A stretch of DNA of 64,000 nucleotides, from positions 372,073 through 436,072 of the forward strand of contig NZ_FUHN01000007.1 of assembly GCF_900155555.1 (NCBI RefSeq), read 5' to 3'. Positions 15,400-24,638 of this stretch are shown here, piece after piece (the first letter of the stretch is position 1; the number at the start of each line of letters is the position of its first letter). This DNA comes from Mobilibacterium timonense. GTDB taxonomy: Bacteria; Bacillota; Clostridia; Peptostreptococcales; Anaerovoracaceae. The notes under the pieces were generated by a model, which was given only the letters and a program-made list of their open reading frames with translations, searched no databases and was not told the DNA's origin. The translations under genes and the position numbers were made by a program.

Positions 15400-17523
15400 C
15401 TACTCCTGTATGTCTTCAGCTCTTCCTCTTACGAGGTTGATCCTGTCCTGATTGTCGATCTCGGCGACCTTTACCACTACCTTATCTCCAACGTTCATCA
15501 CATCCTCGACTCTGTCGATCCTGTGGTTGGACATCTTGGAGATGTGGAGCAGTCCTTCCTTTCCAGGGAGGACCTCGATGAAGGCACCGAAGTTCATGAT
15601 CCTCTTGACCTCGCCGAGATAGGTCTCGCCTACCTCCACGTCCTTCACGATGAGGTCGATCCTCTTCTTAGCTTCCTTTGCGCTCTCCATGTCCGCACTG
15701 TAGATGGTGATCTGACCTACGTTGTCGTCGGAGATGTCGATCTTCACGCCGGTCTCCTCGACGATCTTGTTGACGGTCTTTCCTCCCGGTCCGATGACGA
15801 GGCGGACCTTCTCAGGATCGACCATCATCATGATAACTCTAGGAGCATAAGGCGAAAGTTCCTTTCTAGGCTCAGGCAGCTCCTCCAGCATGTTAGCCAG
15901 GATATGGGCTCTTCCCACCTTGGCCTGGTTCAGAGCCTCCTCCAGTATGTCTCTGGAGAGGCCGTGCACCTTGATGTCCATCTGGAGAGCGGTGATGCCG
16001 TCAGGTGTTCCAGTCACCTTGAAGTCCATGTCTCCCAAGAAGTCTTCCATCCCCTGGATATCGCTGAGGATCGCATGGCGGAAGCTTCCGTCAGGGTTCG
16101 TCCCCTCGATGAGTCCCATGGCGATGCCGGAAACAGGCTTCTTTATCGGAACTCCGGCATCCATAAGGGCCAGGCAGGATCCGCATGTGGAAGCCATAGA
16201 AGAAGATCCGTTGGATGAGAGCACCTCGGATACCACTCTGATGGCATAAGGGAACTCCTCCGCTGAAGGGATCACCGGAAGGAGCGCTCTCTCTGCGAGA
16301 GCCCCGTGTCCGATCTCTCTTCTTCCCGGAGATCTGCTCATTCTTGCCTCACCTGTGCAGTAGCCAGGGAAGTTGTACTGGTGCATGTATCTCTTTCTGG
16401 TCACATCGATGTCGATGCTGTCCAGGTACTGGGCCTCGCTGAGAGGTGCCAGAGTAGCGACTGAGAGGACCTGCGTCTGGCCTCTCTTGAAAAGTCCTGT
16501 TCCGTGGGCTCTCGGAAGGAATCCGGTCTCTGACCAGAGAGGCCTGATCTCCGTGAGCTTTCTGTTGTCCGGACGGATGCCCTCGTCGAGTATCATCCTG
16601 CGGACTTCTTCTTTTCTTATGTTGTAGAGGACGTCTGCGACTTCCTTGGAGCCCTCAGGGAAGATCTCTGCAAAGTGCTCCTGTGTATCGGCGTCGACAG
16701 CGTCCATGTTGGCAAGGCGCTCCTGCTTGTCTACGGTCTTGATGGCATCCACCATCTTGTCCGTAGCGTAAGCCCTGACGGCCTCGTCCACCTCGTCGGA
16801 AGCCTTGAACACCTTGTATTCCATCTTTTCCTTGCCCACCTCGGCAACGATCTCCTCGATGAACACGCAGAGCTTCTTGATCTCCTCGTGACCGAACATG
16901 ATGGCGTCGAGCATCTCGTCCTCAGGAACTTCCTTTGCTCCTGCCTCTACCATCATGATGGCGTCTTTCGTTCCGGAAACGGTGAGGTTGATGTCTGATG
17001 CCATCCTCTGCTCATAAGTAGGATTGATGATCAGCTCGCCGTCAACTCTTCCTACTACAACTGCTGCCGTAGGGCCGTCCCACGGGATGTCGGAGATGGC
17101 CAGAGATACCGAGGAACCCAGCATTGCGGCGATCTCCGGAGAGCAGTCGTGATCCACGCTCATCGCCGTGGCAACAACGACTACATCGTTCCTGAAGCCC
17201 TTTGGAAAAAGAGGTCTCAGCGGTCTGTCCATGAGTCTCGAGGTGAGGGTAGCCTTCTCGCCCGGCCTTCCCTCTCTCTTGATGTATCCTCCAGGGATCT
17301 TACCTACGGCGTACATTTTCTCTTCATAGCTGCAGCTAAGAGGGAAAAAGTCCACATCCTCCTTTGCCTCCTTCGAAGCGGTGGCGGTGCAGTTCACAAC
17401 GGTGTCTCCATATCTCACCGTCGTCTGGCCGTTGGCCTGCTCGCAGACCTTTCCGATCTCGAACTGCAGGAGTCTCCCTCCCAGTGCCGTTCTGAATGTC
17501 TTATAATCCGTGAATCTTGCCAT
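15400..17523 (-). CDS. pnp: Polynucleotide phosphorylase (polyribonucleotide nucleotidyltransferase)
   Basis: A 707-residue phosphorolytic 3'-5' exoribonuclease of the RNA degradosome. Two RNase PH-like domains flank a helical linker. The second core has [15 protein letters not shown] and the conserved MAMGLI-type region, followed by KH ([20 protein letters not shown]) and S1 ([26 protein letters not shown]) domains. Length is typical. The open frame extends 17 codons upstream, but ATG 17523 begins with the conserved FxTALGGRxL region and has AAGGAG 12 bases upstream. It lies downstream of rpsO, the usual order, with an rpsO terminator between them. Confidence 0.97.
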   Translation of the reverse strand: MARFTDYKTFRTALGGRLLQFEIGKVCEQANGQTTVRYGDTVVNCTATASKEAKEDVDFFPLSCSYEEKMYAVGKIPGGYIKREGRPGEKATLTSRLMDRPLRPLFPKGFRNDVVVVATAMSVDHDCSPEIAAMLGSSVSLAISDIPWDGPTAAVVVGRVDGELIINPTYEQRMASDINLTVSGTKDAIMMVEAGAKEVPEDEMLDAIMFGHEEIKKLCVFIEEIVAEVGKEKMEYKVFKASDEVDEAVRAYATDKMVDAIKTVDKQERLANMDAVDADTQEHFAEIFPEGSKEVADVLYNIRKEEVRRMILDEGIRPDNRKLTEIRPLWSETGFLPRAHGTGLFKRGQTQVLSVATLAPLSEAQYLDSIDIDVTRKRYMHQYNFPGYCTGEARMSRSPGRREIGHGALAERALLPVIPSAEEFPYAIRVVSEVLSSNGSSSMASTCGSCLALMDAGVPIKKPVSGIAMGLIEGTNPDGSFRHAILSDIQGMEDFLGDMDFKVTGTPDGITALQMDIKVHGLSRDILEEALNQAKVGRAHILANMLEELPEPRKELSPYAPRVIMMMVDPEKVRLVIGPGGKTVNKIVEETGVKIDISDDNVGQITIYSADMESAKEAKKRIDLIVKDVEVGETYLGEVKRIMNFGAFIEVLPGKEGLLHISKMSNHRIDRVEDVMNVGDKVVVKVAEIDNQDRINLVRGRAEDIQE

Positions 17524-17635
17524 TCTAATTAACAACTCCTTCCTGTTAATTTCCTTCTCCCACGCAGATGCCACGGACAGTCCATAGCACCGTAAGATCC
17601 ATTAGATCCAGATTTAGAATAATGCTGATATATAC

Positions 17636-17661
17636 AAATAAAGCGGGATATACATCCCGCT
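17636..17661 (-). terminator. Terminator of rpsO
   Basis: AGCGGGAT and ATCCCGCT form an 8-bp stem at 17642-17661. On the minus strand it is followed by TTTATTTG. It lies 17 bases after the rpsO stop, upstream of pnp, and may be partially read through. Confidence 0.8.
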
Positions 17662-17678
17662 CCACATGTCAAAAGTTA

Positions 17679-17945
17679 TTACTTTCTCAGTCCCAGACGA
17701 GCGATCAGGCTTCTGTATCTCTCAATGTCAACTTCCTTGAGATACTTCAGAAGGTTTCTTCTCTGACCTACCATCTTCAGAAGTCCTCTTCTTGAATGGA
17801 AGTCCTTCGGATGATTCTTGAAGTGCTCGTTCAGGTCGTTGATCCTGTAAGTGAGGATAGCTACCTGTACCTCAGGGGAACCTGTGTCTCCCTCTTTGGT
17901 CTGGTACTCTTTGATGATCTCCTGCTTCTTCTCTGGTGTAAGCAT
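17679..17945 (-). CDS. rpsO: Small subunit ribosomal protein S15
   Basis: An 88-residue ribosomal protein with the full S15 pattern: [43 protein letters not shown] and a C-terminal [13 protein letters not shown]. It binds the central domain of 16S rRNA. The ATG is preceded by AAAAAAGGAG. It is followed by a terminator and then pnp. Upstream (17946-18257) the divergent antiporter gene starts, and AT-rich DNA there contains several candidate -10 boxes for rpsO, for example TATAAT on the minus strand near 18080. Confidence 0.97.
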   Translation of the reverse strand: MLTPEKKQEIIKEYQTKEGDTGSPEVQVAILTYRINDLNEHFKNHPKDFHSRRGLLKMVGQRRNLLKYLKEVDIERYRSLIARLGLRK

Positions 17946-18154
17946 TGCATTTCTCCTTTTTTCATAAAATTCACCTGGACGGCGGGGACGTCGGAGTGTC
18001 GTTCCTCAGCAGTTCAGGTACAAACATGCTTAGTGAATATATCATATCCATTACGTAAAGTCCAGAATACGCTTTATATATTATATAAAAAAACAAAGCA
18101 GATAATTGATCTAACGGCATTCTGTCACTCACATTTTCTTTTCTTTTACCTTGT

Positions 18155-18170
18155 ATATGATCGATCATAT
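18155..18170. promoter_or_regulatory. Perfect 16-bp palindrome upstream of the antiporter
   Basis: ATATGATCGATCATAT is fully palindromic and lies about 50 bp upstream of the antiporter -35 box, in the divergent rpsO/antiporter intergenic region. It is a plausible operator for a dimeric regulator. No regulator gene is adjacent. Confidence 0.4.
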
Positions 18171-18218
18171 GTCACCGGAAGGGATTTTACTGTCATCCGG
18201 GCTTTTCGTCAACGGGGC

Positions 18219-18248
18219 TTTCCATCACACCGCAAATTCCGATATAAT
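18219..18248 (+). promoter_or_regulatory. Promoter overlapping the antiporter start
   Basis: TTTCCA (18219-18224) and a perfect TATAAT (18243-18248) are separated by 18 bp. The predicted transcription start, about seven bases after TATAAT, lies within a few bases of the antiporter ATG at 18258. Confidence 0.6.
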
Positions 18249-18257
18249 GAATATGTT

Positions 18258-20573
18258 ATGGAAGTACCTTCATTAATTACCGACCTGGCCCTCATGCTCA
18301 TGACGGCCGCCGTCGTTACTATCATTTTCAAGAAGATAAAACAGCCCCTGATCCTGGGGTACATTGTTGCGGGCTTTCTGACGAGCCCGTTTTTTCCTCT
18401 GTTCTTCGACGTCGAGAACATGGAGTCCATCCACACGTGGAGTGAGATCGGAGTAGTCTTTCTGCTTTTCCACATCGGGCTGCACTTTGACATCAAGAAG
18501 CTGGCAGAGCTCGGGAGCACCGCCATCGTCTCGGCATCCGTCAAGATGGCAGGGGTCCTCGTCATGGGCTGGCTGATGGGGAGACTGTTCGGAATGAACA
18601 CGATGAACAGTCTTTTCCTCGGGGCGATGCTGTCCATAAGCTCCACGGTCGTGATACAGAAGAGCTTTGAGGAGCTCCACGTCCAGGACGAGCCATACGC
18701 AGGCCTGGTCATGGGTTCCCTTGTGGTCGAGGACATCCTCGGCATCTTTCTCATGGTGGTCCTGTCCACCCTTTCGGTGAGCCAGACCATCAACGGACCT
18801 GATCTCCTGAAGGAGCTGGCGATGATGCTGATATACCTGGTCGCCTGGCTGCTGCTCGGGATATACCTCCTTCCTACGGTCCTGAACAAGATCATGGATC
18901 TTATGAGCGACGAGATGCTGGCGGTCCTGTCGATAGGGCTGTGCTTCTCGATGGCTCTGCTTGCCAGCAGGCTTGGCTTTTCCATGGAGCTGGGTGCCTT
19001 TATAGCCGGATCCCTGATCGCAGGAACGGTGCACGCCGAAGACGTCAGCCGTGTCACCTCGGGGATAAAAGATCTTTTCGGAGCCATTTTCTTTCTCTCT
19101 GTTGGAATGATGGTGGACCCTTCCGTGATCGCGGCAAACTGGAAGTCCATCGTTCCGATCGCACTGCTGGCGATCGTCTTCAAGCTGATATTCGCCACTG
19201 TGGGCATGGTCATGTCCGGACAGGAACTCCGCACGGCGGTAAAAGGCGGCATCAGCCTTGCGCCGATAGGCGAGTTTTCCTTCATCATCGCCTCTCTGGG
19301 TATCTCCCTTGGCGTCATGGAGGAGACGCTGTATCCGATAATCGTGGCGGCCTCCATACTCACAATTATCCTGACCCCTGCCCTCATCAGGAACTCAGAC
19401 CGCGAGATCGACATCCTCATGAAGATCATCCCGGACAGCCTTCTCGCGCTGATCCAGGAGTACACCTCCGGGAACCAGGCCAGCGACGACAGGGACGCAG
19501 ACTGGACGACGGTCCTGAAGTCCTTTTTCTCGAAGATGCTCATATACGGAACTCTGCTCCTGGTGATAGCAATGGCCGGGACGCAGTTCCTGTACCCCGC
19601 GGCTGCACTCATGCTGCCGCCGATCCCGGCGGGTATCATCTCATGCGTCGCGATCTACGGAGTCATGATCATCTTCATCAGACCGATGCTCGATTTCCAC
19701 AGCGCATCCTTCACCAACCTGTGGTTCTCCCGGATGGCGAACCGCCCTCCGCTGGTCACGATGATAGTTCTGAAGCTCGCGGTCATCGCCGCCATCGCGT
19801 ACATTCCCATCCGCGTCATTTTCGGTCCGCACCAGTGGATCTTCCTTGCCACTATAATACTGGCGATCGTGATCGTGGGGAGGTCTGACTTCGTATCTAC
19901 ATTCTACCTGCGGCTAGAGACACGGTTCCTGCGGAACCTGAACGAGCGCACCATAGAGCAGGAGGAGGAGCGCGTGGGCAGAGGCCACTGGCTGGACGAG
20001 GACTACAGCATCGTTTCCTTCATAGTGCCGGCAGGCGCGCCGTACGTGGGACGAACCCTCGAGGATCTCTCCTGGGGGCGTAACCTGAACATTTACGTCG
20101 TTAAGATAGAGCGGAAAAGGGAGCTTGAGGCGGGAGCACTGGGCAACCTCGGCCGGAGGGCCATACTGATGCCTTCAGGCGGTGCCCATCTGTATGCGGG
20201 AGACAAGGTATACATAGTCGGCGACTACCAGTCCATCGACACCTTTTACAGCGCACTCGGATTTGAGCGCACCAAGCCTATCCGCACACTCAAAGAGTTC
20301 ATGGAGACCGACTACCCGGATACCGCCAGCGCGCTGGCGTGCATAGCGGTGAAGGTGAACGGGAACGCGCCGTTCTGCGGCAAGACCATTAGGAAGAGCG
20401 GCATACAGGAAAGGCGCCACTGCATGATACTCGGCATCCGCAAGAACGGATACACGGTCACCATGCCTGACGCGAACATGCTGATAGAAGAAGATGACAT
20501 CATGTGGCTTATAGGCTCCAACAACAACGTCGGAAAGATGGCCGCAGCCGCCATGAAGAAAAGAAAGGCATGA
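18258..20573 (+). CDS. CPA2-family cation:proton antiporter with two RCK_C/TrkA-C domains (Kef-type)
   Basis: A 771-residue membrane transporter. Residues 1-385 form the Na+/H+ exchanger fold with about 12 helices, including VVFLLFHIGLHFDIKKL and GSLVVEDILGIFLMVV with the Glu-Asp pair expected for CPA2 exchangers. A second set of four to five hydrophobic segments covers about 415-560. Two cytoplasmic TrkA-C-like domains follow (FIVPAGAPYVGRTLEDL near 595 and GNAPFCGKTIRKSG near 710), which usually sense ligands or ions. It probably exchanges K+ or Na+ for H+. The frame is open upstream to 17796, but no start with a ribosome binding site exists there; ATG 18258 precedes the first helix. No Shine-Dalgarno is visible. 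Confidence 0.87.
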   Translation: MEVPSLITDLALMLMTAAVVTIIFKKIKQPLILGYIVAGFLTSPFFPLFFDVENMESIHTWSEIGVVFLLFHIGLHFDIKKLAELGSTAIVSASVKMAGVLVMGWLMGRLFGMNTMNSLFLGAMLSISSTVVIQKSFEELHVQDEPYAGLVMGSLVVEDILGIFLMVVLSTLSVSQTINGPDLLKELAMMLIYLVAWLLLGIYLLPTVLNKIMDLMSDEMLAVLSIGLCFSMALLASRLGFSMELGAFIAGSLIAGTVHAEDVSRVTSGIKDLFGAIFFLSVGMMVDPSVIAANWKSIVPIALLAIVFKLIFATVGMVMSGQELRTAVKGGISLAPIGEFSFIIASLGISLGVMEETLYPIIVAASILTIILTPALIRNSDREIDILMKIIPDSLLALIQEYTSGNQASDDRDADWTTVLKSFFSKMLIYGTLLLVIAMAGTQFLYPAAALMLPPIPAGIISCVAIYGVMIIFIRPMLDFHSASFTNLWFSRMANRPPLVTMIVLKLAVIAAIAYIPIRVIFGPHQWIFLATIILAIVIVGRSDFVSTFYLRLETRFLRNLNERTIEQEEERVGRGHWLDEDYSIVSFIVPAGAPYVGRTLEDLSWGRNLNIYVVKIERKRELEAGALGNLGRRAILMPSGGAHLYAGDKVYIVGDYQSIDTFYSALGFERTKPIRTLKEFMETDYPDTASALACIAVKVNGNAPFCGKTIRKSGIQERRHCMILGIRKNGYTVTMPDANMLIEEDDIMWLIGSNNNVGKMAAAAMKKRKA

Positions 20574-20598
20574 CCATCTGCAGGTCATGCCTTTCTTT
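20560..20598. terminator. Bidirectional terminator between convergent antiporter and LysR genes
   Basis: A perfect 16-bp stem (AAAGAAAGGCATGACC with its complement, 7-nt loop) contains the antiporter stop codon TGA in its left arm. T-rich arms end on both sides, so it can serve both convergent genes. Confidence 0.75.
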
Positions 20599-20626
20599 GA
20601 TCCGTGCCCGACGTTTCACGTAAACA

Positions 20627-21517
20627 TTATTCTTTCAGTGCATCGATGACGTGTCTCCTGAAGGCCCTCTTGATCCCGGGCTCCGGTGCCTTGCTGCTCA
20701 CCAGATACGTGGTGATCACCTTCTTCGGCTCCAGCGGGACGAATGTTATCTCGTCCCCGGAGAAATGGCGACAGACCCTGTCTGAGGCTATGAGCACGCC
20801 CACATCGTCCCTGACCATGTCTATCATCGTGCCCCACTCGTTGTCGTTCATGAAGGCAACGTTGAAATCAGCCCCCGAGCTGTTGAAGAACTTCTTTATC
20901 TCGGTATAGTAGTGGGATTCCAGCCCTCCGGTGAGTATCCTGAGCTCGCCCAGTTCATCTGGCCTGATGGCCTTGTTCCCCGCGAATTTATTGCTCCTGC
21001 TCATGAGAACGTACAGCTGCTCGGAAAAGAGCTTTTCGTACTCCAGGTCGCTGAACGTCATGCCGTCATCCGCCACCTTCAGGATGGCGAAGTCGAGGCG
21101 CCTGTTCCGGAGCATGTCCTCTCCCTCGCGGTTGTCCACGATCTTGAGGTTTCCGACCACGTTGTGGTTCTTGGAAAAGAACTCGTTGATCACCGGAAGG
21201 ATCCCGGCCTGGCGAACGAAAAGGAAAACGCCCAGGTTTATCACGACGCGGGAACCCGCAGTCGGCTGATGGAACGACTCCAGAAGCGCATCCATGGCCC
21301 TTACCACTTCCTCGCCCCTTTCACAGAACTTTTCCCCATCCTTGGTGAGAGATACCCCGTGTGTATCCCTGTCGAAGAGCCTCATCTGAAGTTCGTCCTC
21401 AACGGCTTTCACCTGTCTGGTAAGCGCCGGCTGCGTAATGTAAAGCTCGTTTGCGGCGCCCCGGAAGCTTTTCTGCCTTGCGATCTCCAGCACATAATAT
21501 ATCTGTCTCAGTTCCAT
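20627..21517 (-). CDS. LysR-family transcriptional regulator
   Basis: A 296-residue regulator of standard length. Residues 1-60 form the winged helix-turn-helix: MELRQIYYVLEIARQKSF, then AANELYITQPALTRQVKAVEDELQ. Residues 90-290 form the periplasmic-binding-like effector domain. It is transcribed divergently from the M20 amidohydrolase and transporter genes with 212 bp between them, the usual arrangement for a LysR protein controlling its neighbours. An inverted repeat at 21622-21642 is a likely operator. The effector may be the substrate or product of the amidohydrolase; this is inference. Confidence 0.92.
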   Translation of the reverse strand: MELRQIYYVLEIARQKSFRGAANELYITQPALTRQVKAVEDELQMRLFDRDTHGVSLTKDGEKFCERGEEVVRAMDALLESFHQPTAGSRVVINLGVFLFVRQAGILPVINEFFSKNHNVVGNLKIVDNREGEDMLRNRRLDFAILKVADDGMTFSDLEYEKLFSEQLYVLMSRSNKFAGNKAIRPDELGELRILTGGLESHYYTEIKKFFNSSGADFNVAFMNDNEWGTMIDMVRDDVGVLIASDRVCRHFSGDEITFVPLEPKKVITTYLVSSKAPEPGIKRAFRRHVIDALKE

Positions 21518-21621
21518 AACATCCTTCTCCCATCATTTCCATGCTATTTTACAATAAGTTGCACATGAGTGGCAAAAAAGCTTTTCTCCTTCAATGGAAC
21601 TGCGTCCTCGTTCACTTGGAT

Positions 21622-21642
21622 GTGATAACAATTGATTATCAC
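21622..21642. promoter_or_regulatory. Candidate LysR operator in the divergent intergenic region
   Basis: GTGATAA and TTATCAC form a 7-bp inverted repeat with a 7-bp spacer that itself contains CAATTG. It contains the T-N11-A pattern of LysR boxes and lies midway between the divergent LysR and M20 genes. Confidence 0.55.
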
Positions 21643-21729
21643 CAGACAAACGCTAGTTATTTCCATGTTGCCTGAATTCAAAATAAAATTTCAGTGAAGT
21701 AAATGTGAAACAGAAAGGATGCGGCAACA

Positions 21730-22914
21730 ATGAACATTTTTCTGAAGGAGGCTCAGGAGCTCCAGCCGGAGATCATTGAAAACCGCCGGCACATCCACGA
21801 GGATCCGGAGCTGGGTTTCGATCTTCCGAACACCCGCTCTTTCGTCAAGGAGCGCCTGAGAGCCTGCGGCTATGAGCCAAGGGAGCTCGGAGGCGGCATC
21901 GTGTGCACGGTCGGACAGGGATCACCTGTACTCATGCTTAGAGCCGACATGGACGCACTGCCACAGACCGAAGAGTCCGGAGAGATCTTTTCCAGCAAAA
22001 ACCCGGGGGTCTGTCACTCCTGCGGGCACGACGGCCACACAGCCATGCTCCTGGCCGCCGCAAAGATACTGAAAAAACATGAATCAGAGCTTGAAGGTAC
22101 GGTAAAATTCATGTTTGAGGCGGGAGAAGAGATCCTCTCGGGTTGCCAGAGGATGATCGATGAAGGCGTCCTCGAGGATCCGAAGGTGGATGCAGCGATG
22201 GCGCTCCACGCCAACATAGGCAACCCTGATCCACGCCGGTCGACACCGGGGAATTTTTCCTACTGTGCCAGAGAGGCTTCCGCCTCCGCTGATGAATTCC
22301 ACATACACATCACCGGAAGAGCAGCTCACAGCAGCACGCCGAACGAAGGGATCTCAGCGCTCAGCATCGGGGTGAACATCTGCAATCAGCTTGAGCAGCT
22401 GGTGGCCCTGAACGTCCCATCAGACCAGAACTTCGTGCTCGCGATCGGCTCCATGAAATCAGGGACCGCCGCCAACATAATACCCGGCGAAGCGCTGATA
22501 AAGGGAACTCTCAGAGGGTACAGCAACGAGTACAGGGCAGCGGTCAAGCAACGCATCGAGGCGATTGCCAGAAACGCCGCGGAGACGTGGGGCGGCACTG
22601 CCACAGTGGATTATCCGATAGGCGTCTCCCCTCTGATCAACGACACAGAAATGGCAAAAGAGATGGCCGGCTATGCAGAGGATGTCTGCAAAAAGGTCTC
22701 GGTTATCCCTCCTCTCCCGGCGTCCGAGGACTTCGCGGAGATGTGCCAGTTCGTACCGGTGTTTTTCGGAAACATCGGTCTCGGCTCTCCTGAAGACGGC
22801 TACGAGTTCTCCCACCACAATCCGAAGCTGAGGATGGACGAGAGCGGTCTGTATTACGGAACGGCGGTCTTCTGCAGCTGCGCTTTCAACTGGCTGAAGA
22901 ACCATCACAAGTAG
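21730..22914 (+). CDS. M20-family amidohydrolase (metal-dependent aminoacylase/carboxypeptidase type)
   Basis: A 394-residue cytosolic hydrolase of the M20D amidohydrolase type. Metal-site motifs are intact: RADMDALPQTEE, CHSCGHDGHTAMLL (Cys and His ligands), MFEAGEEILSGC (catalytic Glu), ALHAN (His) and, near the end, EFSHHNPKLRMDE. An insert domain with GRAAHSSTPNEGIS sits in the middle. Such enzymes cleave N-acyl amino acids, indole-acetyl conjugates or similar amides; the substrate here is unknown. The start ATG has AAAGGA about 12 bases upstream. A transporter gene follows after 51 bp, suggesting uptake and hydrolysis of one substrate under control of the divergent LysR. Confidence 0.9.
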   Translation: MNIFLKEAQELQPEIIENRRHIHEDPELGFDLPNTRSFVKERLRACGYEPRELGGGIVCTVGQGSPVLMLRADMDALPQTEESGEIFSSKNPGVCHSCGHDGHTAMLLAAAKILKKHESELEGTVKFMFEAGEEILSGCQRMIDEGVLEDPKVDAAMALHANIGNPDPRRSTPGNFSYCAREASASADEFHIHITGRAAHSSTPNEGISALSIGVNICNQLEQLVALNVPSDQNFVLAIGSMKSGTAANIIPGEALIKGTLRGYSNEYRAAVKQRIEAIARNAAETWGGTATVDYPIGVSPLINDTEMAKEMAGYAEDVCKKVSVIPPLPASEDFAEMCQFVPVFFGNIGLGSPEDGYEFSHHNPKLRMDESGLYYGTAVFCSCAFNWLKNHHK

Positions 22915-22965
22915 AGAAAGGCAAATATAGTTACTGCAGTAATAGCAGAGAAAGAATGGTGTAAA

Positions 22966-24138
22966 ATGGACGGATTACTGGCATTGACCATAATAATGAT
23001 CGTTTACGCGATAGGCGACATGATCACCACTAAGACGAAGGCTATCATCTCCATGCTCTTCGTCGCATCTGTGCTCTTCGCTGTGATGTTCTGGATGGGA
23101 CTTCCGGGGACCATTTTCCAGGACTCCATGCTCCAGCCCTTCGCGACCGTAACGGTTGGGCTCCTCCTGGTACACATGGGGACCACCATCAAGCTGAGAG
23201 AATTCATTGCCAACTGGAAGACCGTAGTCGTTGTGTTCTGCTCGACGATCGCCATCTGCGCAGGCGTGTACTTCCTCGGACAGCTCATCATCAACAGAGA
23301 CATGGCTCTCATCGGCGCTCCTATCCTTGGCGGCGGCGTTGTGGCCTTCCTGGTCATGTCTGACGCCCTCAAGAGCGCCGGCCCTCAGATCGTCCTCTTC
23401 GGCTCCCTCGTGCTCGTCATCCAGGGCGTCGTGGGATTTCCTATCGCTTCCATGCTCTGCAAGAAGGAGGCCCTGCGCCTCAAGGGGCAGATACTGGATG
23501 GAAGTCTCACCCTCATGGAGGAGAAGAAAGAGACCAGTGACGGCAAAAAGGAGAAAAAGAACATCTTCCAGGTGCCTGACAAGTACAACAGCCCTAATTT
23601 CATGATCGCCAAGCTGGCGGTAGTCGCACTCATCGCACAGAAGCTCTCCGCCCTTTCAGACGGCAAGGTGAACATGCTTGTGATCTGCCTGATACTCGGC
23701 ATACTCGCAAGAGAGATCGGATTCCTCGACGAAGGCTCACTCACTAAGGCAAACGGATTCACCTTCGTAATAGGTGCCGTGCTCACCAACGTATTCGCAA
23801 ACCTTGCCCAGACCACACCTGCCACGATCGCCTCCATGATCGCACCTCTGGCAGTGGTAGTCGTGATAGGACTGGCGTGCTGCGCGCTGGTGGCCATCCT
23901 CGTCGGAAAGTTCTTCGGCCTCAGCTGGTACATGTCATTCGCGATGGGAGTCACCGCCCTCTTCGGATTCCCTGGAACGCTCATCGTTCCCTCAGAGGTA
24001 GTGAGAGCCGTTGCCGACAACGAAGAGCAGAAGGCTATCCTCACCGAAAATCTCGTGCCTACGATGGTCATCTCCGGTTTCGTTTCCGTATCCATCGTAT
24101 CCGTTCTGGCCGCAGGCATCATGGCCGGATGGGCATAA
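22966..24138 (+). CDS. Predicted polytopic transporter, possibly GltS/carboxylate-symporter-like
   Basis: A 390-residue integral membrane protein with about 10-11 predicted helices in two halves. The halves are separated by a charged cytoplasmic loop (about 178-205, with KKETSDGKKEKKN). Repeated glycine-rich segments (GAPILGGGVVAFLVMSDALK in the first half, GVTALFGFPGTLIVPSE in the second) suggest an inverted-repeat fold as in sodium:carboxylate or glutamate symporters, but I do not recognise the family with certainty. Adjacent to an M20 amidohydrolase, it probably moves the acyl-amino acid substrate or an amino acid product. A strong terminator follows. Confidence 0.6.
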   Translation: MDGLLALTIIMIVYAIGDMITTKTKAIISMLFVASVLFAVMFWMGLPGTIFQDSMLQPFATVTVGLLLVHMGTTIKLREFIANWKTVVVVFCSTIAICAGVYFLGQLIINRDMALIGAPILGGGVVAFLVMSDALKSAGPQIVLFGSLVLVIQGVVGFPIASMLCKKEALRLKGQILDGSLTLMEEKKETSDGKKEKKNIFQVPDKYNSPNFMIAKLAVVALIAQKLSALSDGKVNMLVICLILGILAREIGFLDEGSLTKANGFTFVIGAVLTNVFANLAQTTPATIASMIAPLAVVVVIGLACCALVAILVGKFFGLSWYMSFAMGVTALFGFPGTLIVPSEVVRAVADNEEQKAILTENLVPTMVISGFVSVSIVSVLAAGIMAGWA

Positions 24139-24153
24139 AAGATCAAAAAAAGC

Positions 24154-24190
24154 GAGGGTCTGTACCGGGTGTACAGGCCCTCATTTTTTA
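24154..24190 (+). terminator. Terminator of the amidohydrolase-transporter operon
   Basis: GAGGGTCTGTAC and GTACAGGCCCTC form a 12-bp stem with one G-T pair and a CGGGT loop, followed by ATTTTTT. A-rich DNA on the left lets it also act for the convergent small genes. Confidence 0.9.
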
Positions 24191-24197
24191 TGACACA

Positions 24198-24434
24198 TCA
24201 TTTTCTGTTGCGCGCTGTCTGTCTCTTGAGGTGCAGGATCCCGTAGACCGCACCTGCCACGGCCGCGGCCCCGATCAGGAACACCGCACTGTGCACCAGC
24301 AGGTTCCCCTCATCGCCGCTGACGAGCCTGAGATATCCGTCAGCAATGGCGCCCGCGATCACTCCCGCCGCCACGCTCACTCTCTTCGCTGATCTTGCGC
24401 TCAGCTCTGTGCTGCGCTTTTCCTCTTTTTCCAT
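24198..24434 (-). CDS. Small two-helix membrane protein, unknown function
   Basis: A 78-residue protein with a charged N terminus (MEKEEKRSTELSARSAKR), two hydrophobic helices (about 20-35 and 47-67) and a basic C terminus. It overlaps the upstream small gene by 34 bp, which suggests the two are translated together. No family recognised. Confidence 0.5.
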   Translation of the reverse strand: MEKEEKRSTELSARSAKRVSVAAGVIAGAIADGYLRLVSGDEGNLLVHSAVFLIGAAAVAGAVYGILHLKRQTARNRK

Positions 24435-24613
24435 CTCTTATCCAACTTTACCTCGTTCATCAGCACGTAAATCCCCACCAGCGCCGCTACTGATGCCGCC
24501 AGCACCACGTACATTGTGGAGACGCTGACCTTATTTTCGTAGAAATAGAGGTTGCAGTCAACAGAATCTTTCAGGCTCTTGATAAATTCTGCGGGCACGC
24601 CGCAGTCCTTCAT
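24401..24613 (-). CDS. Small single-helix membrane protein, unknown function
   Basis: A 70-residue protein: a soluble N terminus with two cysteines (MKDCGVPAEF and VDCNLYFYEN), one hydrophobic helix (about 34-52) and a basic tail. It lies 25 bp after the EamA transporter gene. The purine-rich GAGGGAG sits directly against the ATG, so the start is uncertain; the frame is also open ten codons further upstream but without a normal start codon. No family recognised. Confidence 0.45.
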   Translation of the reverse strand: MKDCGVPAEFIKSLKDSVDCNLYFYENKVSVSTMYVVLAASVAALVGIYVLMNEVKLDKRWKKRKSAAQS

Positions 24614-24638
24614 CTCCCTCAGCGCCCCGTACTCAGGC

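Noticed and set aside
17796-18257. N-terminal extension of the antiporter frame overlapping rpsO
   Set aside because: It overlaps rpsO on the other strand, shows no transporter-like sequence, and has no start codon with a ribosome binding site. The protein pattern begins at 18258.
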